Below, piece after piece: positions 25,973-32,888 of a DNA stretch of 52,411 nucleotides; within the stretch, counting starts at the first letter, position 1, and each line of letters begins with the position of its first letter. Under the pieces are notes generated by a model. It had not been told where the DNA came from, made no database searches, and saw nothing but the letters and a program-made list of their open reading frames with translations. This stretch comes from Sphingobacteriales bacterium (GTDB taxonomy: Bacteria > Bacteroidota > Bacteroidia > CAILMK01 > JAAYUY01). Position numbers and translations under genes: made by a program. Where the stretch lies: contig JAAYUY010000050.1 in assembly GCA_012517435.1 (NCBI GenBank), positions 1-52,411 on the forward strand. Reading direction: 5' to 3'.

Positions 25973-26389
25973 TCACCACATAAACAGTTTTTTGTTGTCA
26001 ATATACTGACTGATGTCGCCATCCAAAGCCCCTAAAAACAAGACTACGGTATCGACTATCTGCAGGATTCCGCAGCCTCCGCCTGTAAGCAGATAGGCAA
26101 TAAAAACCCCGGTACCAGACCCCAGATAAATTCTGTGCAGGCCAGAAATACCGGTAACATAAAATACCATGCTCAGGGCAAATGCCACCCATGGATCCTT
26201 CTCGTAAACCATTGATTGTGAAGCATTCGGAAGATTAACCGATAAAACATTATTCATGTTCAAATCAGTCGATTCCTCTGCTACATTGAACATCTGGTTT
26301 AATTCTTCATCATTTATTTTATAAGGAGATGAAGAAAGCAACGGAATAGCCGCGAAAAAGGCAATAACGGTTAATAGCACATTTTTCAT
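25973..26389 (-). CDS. TM2-domain protein with signal peptide
   Basis: 138 residues. An N-terminal hydrophobic stretch MKNVLLTVIAFFAAIPLLSS looks like a signal peptide, followed by a polar linker of about 45 residues and the TM2 domain: DPWVAFALSMVFYVTGISGLHRIYLGS, then GVFIAYLLTGGGCGILQIVDTVVLFL, with the characteristic G.HR.YLG and GGCGI.Q..D motifs. Function of TM2 proteins is unknown. It is the last gene of the ECF sigma locus, 10 nt after the preceding barrel gene, so probably co-transcribed. Confidence 0.8.
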   Translation of the reverse strand: MKNVLLTVIAFFAAIPLLSSSPYKINDEELNQMFNVAEESTDLNMNNVLSVNLPNASQSMVYEKDPWVAFALSMVFYVTGISGLHRIYLGSGTGVFIAYLLTGGGCGILQIVDTVVLFLGALDGDISQYIDNKKLFMW

Positions 26390-26399
26390 AAGCTCAAAT

Positions 26400-27038
26400 T
26401 TAAAATTTCCCCAATTTAATTGTAAATGAATAACTTAAACCATTAAAGGCGTTTGATTCTGTTTCATAGAGTTTCAGGTCTTCGACAAGGCGGTAATTTA
26501 CCCCTATTCCAAAGCGAAGATTTTTGACAAAATTCAATTCAAGATTTATTCCCGGCTCAATTACCAGAAACATATCGGAGTCTTCCCTTTTGTAGCTGAA
26601 ACCAATCTCCGGATCCCAAAAAAATGTTTCGTCAATATAAATAGCACCACCACCACCCAATAAACATGGGAAAGAAACATGGACAGGAAATTTTGGCATC
26701 AAGGTAGGTTCAATGTAAAAGCCCCCGTAAGTCATATAGAGGGACAATGACCTCGGATTTGACCCCGACCAGCCTAAATCCCGTTTCACAGTGGACGTCA
26801 GGCTGTAGCCTCCAAGCCCGAACGACATCCAGTGATTCATGATCCAACCTCCGCGAAAACCGGTAAAATATACCTGCCGGCCAAACATTTCAGGTTGAAA
26901 GGCAATTGACATCGACCCGAATCCACCTTTTGCCACTTCTTTATTTCCGAAAATCGTCTTTATTTCATTTTTCTGTGCCTGAGTGTTCATGGCAAACACC
27001 ATAAAAACAGCCATCAAAATCAATCTTAACTCTTTCAT
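26400..27038 (-). CDS. Small outer-membrane beta-barrel protein, paralogue A
   Basis: 212 residues, signal peptide MKELRLILMAVFMVFAMNTQAQ. The mature part begins NEIKTIFGNKEVAKGGFGS and is made of short alternating strands rich in Gly and aromatic residues (GGFYIEPTLMPKFPVHVSF, NLRFGIGVNYRLVEDL), ending with the terminal Phe of an outer-membrane barrel. It is clearly paralogous to the protein at 27586-28200: both start with (N/D)EIKT(I/L)FGN and share the strand FVLEPGI(N/D)-like segment. Probably 8-stranded. Part of the ECF locus; function unknown. Confidence 0.75.
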   Translation of the reverse strand: MKELRLILMAVFMVFAMNTQAQKNEIKTIFGNKEVAKGGFGSMSIAFQPEMFGRQVYFTGFRGGWIMNHWMSFGLGGYSLTSTVKRDLGWSGSNPRSLSLYMTYGGFYIEPTLMPKFPVHVSFPCLLGGGGAIYIDETFFWDPEIGFSYKREDSDMFLVIEPGINLELNFVKNLRFGIGVNYRLVEDLKLYETESNAFNGLSYSFTIKLGKF

Positions 27039-27048
27039 ATTGTTTATT

Positions 27049-27576
27049 TTAGAACTTATACAAAACTGAAAAACCTATATCAAAAACACTGCTGCCTAAC
27101 TTTTTGTAAGGACCAAAAATATTCAATGCCGGCTTAAAATCAAGGCTGACAATCACGGGATAGGTTTCAAGCCTGTATTCAACTCCCGCCAATACATCAA
27201 AACCCAGATTGGGGAAACTCACTCTCCGCTCTTTGGTTATCTCATTCCCATTGTCATCAATAGCCTTGTAATATTCTTTTTCCCTGTAAAAACCAATATG
27301 TCCGCCAAATCCATAATGAAAAAAGAATCTGTCGCTATAAATCTGTGATAATGGATCATTGTAAAAGTACAATCCGGTCAGTAAAGCTCCTTTTTCTTTG
27401 TTGTAGGCAATCAGCTCAAAAGCATTTTCATAGTCCAGGTAGGATTTATAAACAAAGCCGGCCCCAGCACCAAATCGCAGGCCAATGGCCTGAAAATCCT
27501 GTCCTTTAGTTGTTTTTAACATCATGAATATCAGATTAAAAAACAATAACAGTAGTAATTTACCTCTGCCAAACAT
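27049..27576 (-). CDS. Small outer-membrane beta-barrel protein
   Basis: 175 residues with a long hydrophobic signal segment (LLLLLFFNLIFMML) and cleavage near TKGQ. Mature strands such as AIGLRFGAGAGFVYKSYL, FFHYGFGGHIGFYRE, LGFDVLAGVEYRLETYPVIVSL and the final VFDIGFSVLYKF fit an 8-stranded OmpA/OmpX-like barrel with C-terminal Phe. It lies between the two paralogous barrels, 9-10 nt from each neighbour, in the ECF sigma locus. No function recognised. Confidence 0.7.
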   Translation of the reverse strand: MFGRGKLLLLLFFNLIFMMLKTTKGQDFQAIGLRFGAGAGFVYKSYLDYENAFELIAYNKEKGALLTGLYFYNDPLSQIYSDRFFFHYGFGGHIGFYREKEYYKAIDDNGNEITKERRVSFPNLGFDVLAGVEYRLETYPVIVSLDFKPALNIFGPYKKLGSSVFDIGFSVLYKF

Positions 27577-27585
27577 AAACTTGTA

Positions 27586-28200
27586 TTAAAAATACCCGAA
27601 TTTAAAAGAAGCATTAATAGAAAGACCTGACATATCTCTGTCATCAAGGTTTTCCAGGAAGGTACCGGAAATCAGGCGATAACTGGCTCCCAATGAAAAA
27701 CGCATGAATGACAATAAATTGAGCTGAATATCTATTCCCGGTTCCAGTACAAAAAAAGTGGAGGATTCGATCAGGGCATTATCGAAAAATAAGTTGTAGT
27801 CGCGGTAATACAACTTTGCACTACCGCTTCCGATTAACAAAGGTATTGACAGATTGATTGCTTTTGTCGGGAAAAGCATGTATTCAAAAAGAACTCCTCC
27901 ATAGCCAAAATTCAGCCTGCCGGTTGAATCATGTCCTAAACCATCAGAAAGAACTAACCTGACCGGTGTTGACAAACCCCATCCTCCTCCGCCAAGTACG
28001 AGCTGATGATTCAGGATGCAGCCCCCTTTCCCGCCCAGTAACAGTGAGGCATGGTTGGAAATACTTGTAAATTTCATATCAAAGGAACCATATCCCCCGA
28101 ATTTAAGTTCATTCCCAAAAAGTGTTTTAATTTCGTCATCATTCTGACTGAATGCCGCAGTGGCATTTAGCAAGATAATTGCCAGTAAAAGTCTTTTCAT
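27586..28200 (-). CDS. Small outer-membrane beta-barrel protein, paralogue B
   Basis: 204 residues, signal peptide MKRLLLAIILLNATAAFSQ. The mature N-terminus DDEIKTLFGNELKFGGYGS repeats the start of the protein at 26400-27038, and segments such as FGYGGVLFEYMLFPTKAINLSIPLLIG and FFVLEPGIDIQLNLLSFMRFSLGASYRL align with it throughout. Ends FKFGYF, a barrel-type terminus. Six nt separate it from the GIN protein upstream. The pair probably arose by duplication within this operon. Confidence 0.75.
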   Translation of the reverse strand: MKRLLLAIILLNATAAFSQNDDEIKTLFGNELKFGGYGSFDMKFTSISNHASLLLGGKGGCILNHQLVLGGGGWGLSTPVRLVLSDGLGHDSTGRLNFGYGGVLFEYMLFPTKAINLSIPLLIGSGSAKLYYRDYNLFFDNALIESSTFFVLEPGIDIQLNLLSFMRFSLGASYRLISGTFLENLDDRDMSGLSINASFKFGYF

Positions 28201-28206
28201 CTTGAT

Positions 28207-28953
28207 TTATTTTTGTCTGATTATTTTTCCTGTTCCCAGCGAATTTACTGTAATTTCAGCATCTCCGAAATAATAAATGTTCCCTGTTCCGAATATTTCA
28301 GCATCAATTTTTTTATTTGCTGCTGTAAATATATTTCCTGTTCCGATAATTCTTGCCTTGCAGGTATCACTGACCAATGAGGCAGTGTTTATTTCACCCG
28401 TGCCGTTTAACCTGAGTTGCGATTTCCGGCAGTTCCCCTGAAGCTGAATATTACCTGATCCGGTAATTTCCACCTGAATTTCTTCCGCTTCAACATCAAG
28501 CTCCACTTTCCCGCTTCCAGAGGCCTGTGTATTCAGAAACTCCACCAGCAATTCGTCAAGGTCGATACTGCCTGTTCCAATTAACTCAACTTCAAGCTTT
28601 CGGGCTTTTAATCCGACCGACTTGACCAAACCTGAACCTGTCATCTTAATTTTCCTGATTTCCGGGGCATGAACATAAATTTTAACAGGCTCACAGGATT
28701 TGATCCTTTTATTTTCAAGTGTCCCGATATTCAGTGTTTTGCATGCCACAGCAGTTTCAATGTCTTTCATGACGCTTTCTTCTGCCTCTATGTATAGCTC
28801 ATATTTCTGATCCTGAACAATGTACAGCTCAAACGGGCCGTTCATCACCACCATATCAAATTCAGAAACCGACCGCCATTCTTTTGTTACCTGAGCAAAT
28901 AAAGCAGGATTCAGCAAAACGAACAACAGAACGAAAAAAATCAGCTTTTTCAT
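28207..28953 (-). CDS. GIN-domain (DUF2807) secreted protein, GTG-repeat type
   Basis: 248 residues from the ATG at 28953 (an in-frame TTG lies three codons upstream). Signal peptide KKLIFFVLLFVLLNPALFAQ. The opening VSEFDMVVMNGPFELYIVQDQ is the head-GIN motif. The rest is a repeated beta solenoid with eight turns, each carrying G-S/T-G at the corner (TGSG, GTGS, SGSG, TGSG, GTGE, GTGN, GTGN, GTGK). It ends SLGTGKIIRQK, paralleling the SGSGKIIRL end of the adjacent paralogue. GIN proteins are periplasmic or surface solenoids of unknown biochemical role. Lies in the ECF sigma locus, 11 nt after its paralogue. Confidence 0.82.
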   Translation of the reverse strand: MKKLIFFVLLFVLLNPALFAQVTKEWRSVSEFDMVVMNGPFELYIVQDQKYELYIEAEESVMKDIETAVACKTLNIGTLENKRIKSCEPVKIYVHAPEIRKIKMTGSGLVKSVGLKARKLEVELIGTGSIDLDELLVEFLNTQASGSGKVELDVEAEEIQVEITGSGNIQLQGNCRKSQLRLNGTGEINTASLVSDTCKARIIGTGNIFTAANKKIDAEIFGTGNIYYFGDAEITVNSLGTGKIIRQK

Positions 28954-28964
28954 TTTTCTCAATT

Positions 28965-29768
28965 TTACAACCTGATAATTTTACCACTGCCACTGATATT
29001 CATATCAATAGCCGGACTTCCTTTATAATAGACGCTTCCACTACCACTAATTGTTACATCCAGTAACTGGCTTACATTTACCCATGCCGAACCTGAGCCA
29101 CTTATTCTAACTTTACAATAATCCTGCATGAGGTCAACCAGACGATAATCACCCGAACCTGAAATCAGCAAGTCGGTAGTCTCAGCATAGCCTTTGGCTT
29201 TAATCATGCCTGAACCACTAATGACTGATTCAAAATAATCTGTTTCAAGATAGTCAAAATTTGTATATCCTGAACCTGAAACATTGGCTTCAGTGTTATC
29301 TGCAATCAGCTTTTCTATTTTTATATCCCCTGACCCCGAAATTACCGTTTTCATATCTCTGACATTCAGGCTGTCGCTAAAAATATTGCCTGAGCCTGAA
29401 ATGACTATCTTATTCAGATCGGGGGTATGAACAAATACTTTAATCGGATAGGTTTCCCTCAGGCAATAATTATCCCTTGTCTTAATAATCAGGTTCCCTC
29501 CGAGAATGCCCGTTAATACATAAGGAATCAGGTTCTCCTCTGCTTCTACTTCTACCCAGTAAGCTGTATCCTGAATAATGTAAGTCGTAAAGTCGGTTGT
29601 CAGGTTAACACTGGTGAATAATGGCAGGGATCGTGTTTCCTGATCCACTATTCCGTTTCCATAAATACATGGATAAAAATAATCATCACATGAACTTATT
29701 AACATCACTGCTGCACTGATGATTGTCAGTGCTAAACCAATTTTAAAATACCTTTTCATCGTTTTCAT
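28965..29768 (-). CDS. GIN-domain (DUF2807) lipoprotein, SGSG-repeat type
   Basis: 267 residues from the ATG at 29768 (alternative ATG at 29759; an upstream TTG is less likely given the promoter position). Signal and lipobox: IISAAVMLISSCDDYF, so a lipoprotein. After the head (FTSVNLTTDFTTYIIQDTAYWVEVEAEENL), eight regularly spaced turns carry an almost invariant SGSG (ISGSGNIF, ISGSGDIK, VSGSGYTN, ISGSGMIK, ISGSGDYR, ISGSGSAW, ISGSGSVY, ISGSGKII), about 20 residues apart, typical of a right-handed beta solenoid. The bipartite ECF-type element at 29777-29808 sits directly upstream. Function unknown. Confidence 0.85.
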   Translation of the reverse strand: MKTMKRYFKIGLALTIISAAVMLISSCDDYFYPCIYGNGIVDQETRSLPLFTSVNLTTDFTTYIIQDTAYWVEVEAEENLIPYVLTGILGGNLIIKTRDNYCLRETYPIKVFVHTPDLNKIVISGSGNIFSDSLNVRDMKTVISGSGDIKIEKLIADNTEANVSGSGYTNFDYLETDYFESVISGSGMIKAKGYAETTDLLISGSGDYRLVDLMQDYCKVRISGSGSAWVNVSQLLDVTISGSGSVYYKGSPAIDMNISGSGKIIRL

Positions 29769-29776
29769 TTTTTCTC

Positions 29777-29808
29777 TTAATGACAATGTTTTTCATCATG
29801 GGTTGCAT
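29777..29808 (-). promoter_or_regulatory. Second copy of ECF-type promoter ATGCAACC-N13-ATTGTCATTAA
   Basis: Minus strand: ATGCAACC (29808-29801), 13 nt, ATTGTCATTAA (29787-29777). This is identical in both boxes and in spacing to the element before the sigma factor gene (32048-32079), although the 13-nt spacers differ. It lies between the stop of the DUF4097-like gene and the ATG of the GIN lipoprotein. The AAC and GTC cores match the general layout of ECF sigma promoters. It would let the GIN and barrel genes be expressed beyond read-through. Confidence 0.65.
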
Positions 29809-29815
29809 ATTCCCT

Positions 29816-30910
29816 TTATCTGTATAAAATTTTTACCGAACCTTTTACTGCATTAATAATTACCTTAACTCCACTCTCTCCGGCATCACCAAAAACACCC
29901 GTTGTTTTATACTGTTTGGTATCTTTATTAATTAATTGTGTGTTTAGAACCATCTGTTGGGGATAATTAAACGAAACATCCGTGTGAGTAAGGTTAAAAT
30001 TAAAGCTGCTCCCCGGCTGGAAAAACAGCGTAATATCAGTATAATTGGATTTAAGCTGAATACCCCTGAACATTTTATCAATCATTTCGAGATTGAGCGA
30101 GCCAAATGACGTTTCCATATTCATATCATCATCAAATCTGTAAACCATCATTTTGGTGAAATAAAGCTTTCCCTTTATAGTTCCGACCCTTTTCAACTCG
30201 ATAACATCCCTCCTCGAATCAATTTCAAGTGTTGATACTTCAGAAAGATTTACATTGGATGATTTTGAAATAAGGTTAAGCTTCCCGGCTTTTTCAAGAC
30301 TGATAGTAGAAAACTGGCAATTTAATGCTCCTTCCGGCATGTATTGTATAGAGGCTTTTCCAAACTTAATTTCAATATTGGAAAAAGAAGATAAGTCGGC
30401 TATCCTCAGATCTCCGTGAGCAAGGTCGATATCGAGCGGAGCCCTGACATTCCCTAAGTAAATATCCCCAAAACTATTTTTGATTTTCAGGCGGTTAGCA
30501 GAAGGGAGATACACGGTATAGTCAATCACGGCTTCGGCACCTATGGTCATAAAGGCATTGGTGATATTATCTATTTCTGTTTTTATAGTATTGCCCGAAG
30601 AACCTATAAGCGTTGTAGCCCTGACATAATATTCTGAAACAGAAAAGTTAAAGTTCAGCAATGTTTCAAGTTTTTTAATCTTATCCTGTGTTTTGGCAGT
30701 CATCTCAAAATTGATAACTATCCTGACAGAATCCTTTTCCCAGTTGATTACTTCAACTTTACCGAATTTATTGGTTATTTCAACAATCTGTTGTGGTGTA
30801 AGCTTATACGACCTGATCAGCCGCCTGCTTTCTTTGAGTGTCTGAGCCGGCAGCATCAGCGCTGTCAGGACTAATGCCGTTATCAGCAGGAGTATTTTCA
30901 AGTTCCTCAT
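29816..30910 (-). CDS. Secreted DUF4097-like beta-solenoid protein
   Basis: 364 residues, signal peptide KILLLITALVLTALMLPAQ. The start of the mature protein, ITNKFGKVEVINWEKDSVRIVINFEM, is the putative auto-adhesin/DUF4097 opening (fragments of the form N.fG.V.V..W..d.V.v). Later turns SFGDIYLGNVRAPLDIDLAHGDL, KFGKASIQY, STISLEKAGKL and FGSLNLEMI continue the solenoid. Proteins of this kind commonly follow an ECF sigma/anti-sigma pair in Bacteroidota. Its ATG overlaps the anti-sigma candidate by 4 nt (ATGA), so translation is coupled. Function unknown. Confidence 0.7.
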   Translation of the reverse strand: MRNLKILLLITALVLTALMLPAQTLKESRRLIRSYKLTPQQIVEITNKFGKVEVINWEKDSVRIVINFEMTAKTQDKIKKLETLLNFNFSVSEYYVRATTLIGSSGNTIKTEIDNITNAFMTIGAEAVIDYTVYLPSANRLKIKNSFGDIYLGNVRAPLDIDLAHGDLRIADLSSFSNIEIKFGKASIQYMPEGALNCQFSTISLEKAGKLNLISKSSNVNLSEVSTLEIDSRRDVIELKRVGTIKGKLYFTKMMVYRFDDDMNMETSFGSLNLEMIDKMFRGIQLKSNYTDITLFFQPGSSFNFNLTHTDVSFNYPQQMVLNTQLINKDTKQYKTTGVFGDAGESGVKVIINAVKGSVKILYR

Positions 30911-31479
30911 AATGATATATTTTTATTGTCTGATGACTTATTTTCACTTTCTCTGGCTTTCCGCAACTGAAACAGTACTTCTTCGAGTATATTCAGTTTA
31001 AGGCGGTAATTTTCAATAAGTTTCACGATTATTTCTTCATTATTAATATTGTTTCCAAGCTCAGCCTTCAATTCTTTGCAGGCTTGGTCAAGCTCTTCCA
31101 GATCGGCTTTAACATCTGCTTTCACTGATTGAAATTCAGGGTAATTTCTATTGAGTTCATCCAGCATTAAGTTGACCTGATGATTGTAATAAACCTCAGC
31201 TTCAAGGATTTCATTTTTTTCAGCTTCCATAGTCTTTTCTGACTCTGCCAATGACTGATTATCTGTGGTGTTCCTGATAAACTTTTCATACACAAATACA
31301 GAAACAAATGCAATGGCAAGCACTGCGGCAATCCTGAGCGGATAATACCAGATGGTTTTGCTCTTTTGCAGGGGAGTTTTCAGCTGATGTGCAATATTTG
31401 ACCATACTTCAGGTGATGGCTCATAGACATCAAACTCATCGCGATGGTCTTTTACAAATTTTTCAAAACGCTCACTCAT
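30907..31479 (-). CDS. Single-pass membrane protein, probable anti-sigma factor
   Basis: 190 residues. The cytoplasmic N-terminus (MSERFEKFVKDHRDEFDVYEPSPEVWSNI, written here in part as PSPEVWSNIAHQL) is typical of short Bacteroidota anti-sigma proteins encoded after ECF factors. One membrane helix lies at about 47-65 (YYPLRIAAVLAIAFVSVFVY). The remainder is long, charged and helical (about 85-180), probably a periplasmic coiled coil. There is no zinc HxxxCxxC motif. It starts 1 nt after the sigma stop and overlaps the next gene by ATGA. Sigma-binding is inferred from position and topology. Confidence 0.65.
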   Translation of the reverse strand: MSERFEKFVKDHRDEFDVYEPSPEVWSNIAHQLKTPLQKSKTIWYYPLRIAAVLAIAFVSVFVYEKFIRNTTDNQSLAESEKTMEAEKNEILEAEVYYNHQVNLMLDELNRNYPEFQSVKADVKADLEELDQACKELKAELGNNINNEEIIVKLIENYRLKLNILEEVLFQLRKARESENKSSDNKNISL

Positions 31480-31480
31480 T

Positions 31481-32044
31481 TCAGGCTGATTTTAAAATTT
31501 CCTTAATTTTATTTTTTGCTCGCATATACTGTGTTTTCGAGGTCGATTCCGAAATGTTCAGAATCTCCGCAATCTCTTCATGGTCGTAGCCTTCAAGCAG
31601 GTAAAGGGATAAGATGATCCGGTAGCCATCGGGCAATAGCTGAATGGCTTTTCTTACTTTTTCCACTTCGTACATTAATTCATCCTCATCCATGCTTTCA
31701 TCAGGTAAATCTTTTTTAAATACATTCTCCTGATATTCTATGTCAATCTTTTTCTTTTTAATGGCATTGATGCACTTATTGACCACTATCTGCTTGAGCC
31801 ATGCACCAAAAGTTGATTCAAACCGGAAGGTATGCAGCTTAAGAAAGGCATCAGTAAATGATTCCTGTAAAATGTCTTCAGCTTCTTCCCTGTTATTCAG
31901 CATACGCCAGCAAATACTAAACATTCCCCGCGAGTAGTTTTGATACAACCGGTATTGTGCCTGACGGTTGCCTTTCATGGCCTTCTCGACAAGCGCACGG
32001 TCGTTATGAACAAAATCTACCTGCAAGTTATGTTTTGTTTTCAA
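31481..32044 (-). CDS. ECF-family RNA polymerase sigma factor
   Basis: 187 residues if the TTG at 32044 is used; another TTG at codon 7 or the ATG at codon 23 (31978) are alternatives. Region 2 (about 25-92) contains YRLYQNYSRGMFSICWRML, REEAEDILQESFTDAFLKL and ESTFGAWLKQIVVNKCINAI. Region 4 (about 128-182) contains LPDGYRIILSLYLLEGYDHEEIAEIL and a helix-turn-helix ISESTSKTQYMRAKNKIKE. This is the core ECF layout. The element at 32048-32079 ends only 3 nt before the TTG, so transcripts would be nearly leaderless or use a downstream start. Probably held by the membrane protein encoded next and autoregulated. Confidence 0.92.
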   Translation of the reverse strand: MKTKHNLQVDFVHNDRALVEKAMKGNRQAQYRLYQNYSRGMFSICWRMLNNREEAEDILQESFTDAFLKLHTFRFESTFGAWLKQIVVNKCINAIKKKKIDIEYQENVFKKDLPDESMDEDELMYEVEKVRKAIQLLPDGYRIILSLYLLEGYDHEEIAEILNISESTSKTQYMRAKNKIKEILKSA

Positions 32045-32047
32045 TGT

Positions 32048-32079
32048 TTAATGACAATCATTCAGTTCTCAGGTTGCAT
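32048..32079 (-). promoter_or_regulatory. ECF-type promoter of the sigma operon (ATGCAACC-N13-ATTGTCATTAA)
   Basis: Minus strand: ATGCAACC (32079-32072), 13 nt, ATTGTCATTAA (32058-32048). It is repeated exactly, box for box and spacing for spacing, at 29777-29808 in the same operon. The AAC-containing upstream box and GTC-containing downstream box at this distance are the general form of ECF promoters, so autoregulation by the sigma factor is the simplest reading. Transcription would start at about 32046-32042. Confidence 0.65.
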
Positions 32080-32187
32080 GCAGCTGTGAATATTTCTTAA
32101 GAAAAGCAAATTTCCTGAATTATTCCGAAAAATAAAAAGCTCATTTCTCTGATTCAGTCTCCGGATTTCCCCCATTTCCCTTATGAT

Positions 32188-32288
32188 GACAAAAATTTGT
32201 CAAAGTTTCACCCAAATTGAAATTTTGTCTTTCCAGATTTGAAATTTTGTCTATATGTATCTGACAATGAGAATATTAGATTGACAAA
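32188..32288. repeat. Cluster of five TTTGTC/GACAAA hexamers upstream of hsp20
   Basis: A palindrome GACAAA-AA-TTTGTC occupies 32188-32201. Two direct copies of TTGAAATTTTGTCT start at 32217 and 32239, a 22-nt period (about two helical turns). A further GACAAA is at 32283-32288. The arrangement is that of an operator for a dimeric regulator acting on hsp20 or on the sigma operon, but no regulator can be named. Confidence 0.45.
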
Positions 32289-32387
32289 TTGTAATTTTCC
32301 AGGTCATTTCTTCAGCAATTTTTCAATGGCATTTTGATTGAAAATTAATGGGCAAATTAAAAAATGATTGTTAAACAATAAAAAATA

Positions 32388-32394
32388 AAGGAGG
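32388..32394 (+). promoter_or_regulatory. Strong Shine-Dalgarno sequence of hsp20 (AAGGAGG)
   Basis: AAGGAGG ends 8 nt before the ATG at 32403, a near-perfect match to the 16S anti-SD. Such sites are uncommon before Bacteroidota genes and I do not see an equal one at the other starts I inspected. It suggests high or conditional translation of this stress protein. Confidence 0.75.
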
Positions 32395-32402
32395 ACAAAG
32401 CT

Positions 32403-32837
32403 ATGGCACTCGTTAAATGGAACAGGGACGACAGATTCCCGGTATTTTCAAGGTTTTTTGAAGACTTTTTCAATGATGAACCCTTTTTCCCAAGCAGTTG
32501 GATGAACAGGGTTCCTGCTGTTAACATTCTGGAAAACAAAGATTCTTTTTCGGTCGAACTTGCTGCTCCGGGATTGAACAAAAACGATTTTAAAATCAAT
32601 CTCGAAAACAATCTGTTGACGATTGAATGCAGCAAGGAAGATAAAAAAGAAGAAAAAGACGAACGTTTTACCAGAAGAGAATTCTGCTACTCCAGCTTCC
32701 AGCGTTCATTCACGCTGCCCAACACCATCGATACCAATAAAATTGACGCTAAATATGAAGATGGTGTCCTGAAAATCAATCTGCCAAAGAAAGAAGAAGC
32801 TAAAGAAAAACCTGCCAGACAGATTTCTATCAAATAA
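32403..32837 (+). CDS. Small heat-shock protein, Hsp20/alpha-crystallin family
   Basis: 144 residues, standard length. An N-terminal aromatic-rich arm (FPVFSRFFEDFFNDEPFFP) is followed by the alpha-crystallin domain: VNILENKDSFSVELAAPGLNK, DFKINLENNLLTIECSKE, FCYSSFQRSFTLPNTID, then AKYEDGVLKINLPK, the A-x-x-x-G-V-L-x-I-x-L-P signature, and an I-S-I tail that may serve as the IxI oligomerisation motif. An ATP-independent cytoplasmic holdase chaperone. Own transcription unit with strong SD upstream and a terminator downstream. Confidence 0.96.
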   Translation: MALVKWNRDDRFPVFSRFFEDFFNDEPFFPSSWMNRVPAVNILENKDSFSVELAAPGLNKNDFKINLENNLLTIECSKEDKKEEKDERFTRREFCYSSFQRSFTLPNTIDTNKIDAKYEDGVLKINLPKKEEAKEKPARQISIK

Positions 32838-32860
32838 CAACCCTATTCACTATCCAGCAT

Positions 32861-32888
32861 AAGCCGGGGAAATATCCCGGCTTTTTTT
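32861..32888 (+). terminator. Intrinsic terminator after hsp20
   Basis: Stem AAGCCGGG (32861-32868) pairs with CCCGGCTT (32876-32883) around a 7-nt loop, followed by a T-run. It reaches the stop codon of the convergent NamZ-like gene. Confidence 0.85.

Larger units (their letters stand above)
32045..32402. other. Intergenic region between the ECF sigma gene and hsp20
   Basis: 358 bp with no reading frame. On the minus strand it begins with the ECF-type promoter (32048-32079). In the middle are five TTTGTC/GACAAA hexamers (32188-32288), described separately. The right end is the leader of hsp20 with a strong ribosome-binding site. I see no TAnnTTTG match for hsp20. Confidence 0.7.

Noticed and set aside
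28207-29768. GIN repeat genes read as a DNA tandem repeat or CRISPR-like array
   Set aside because: The repetition is at protein level (SGSG/GTG corners) with variable codons and spacing, within intact coding frames.
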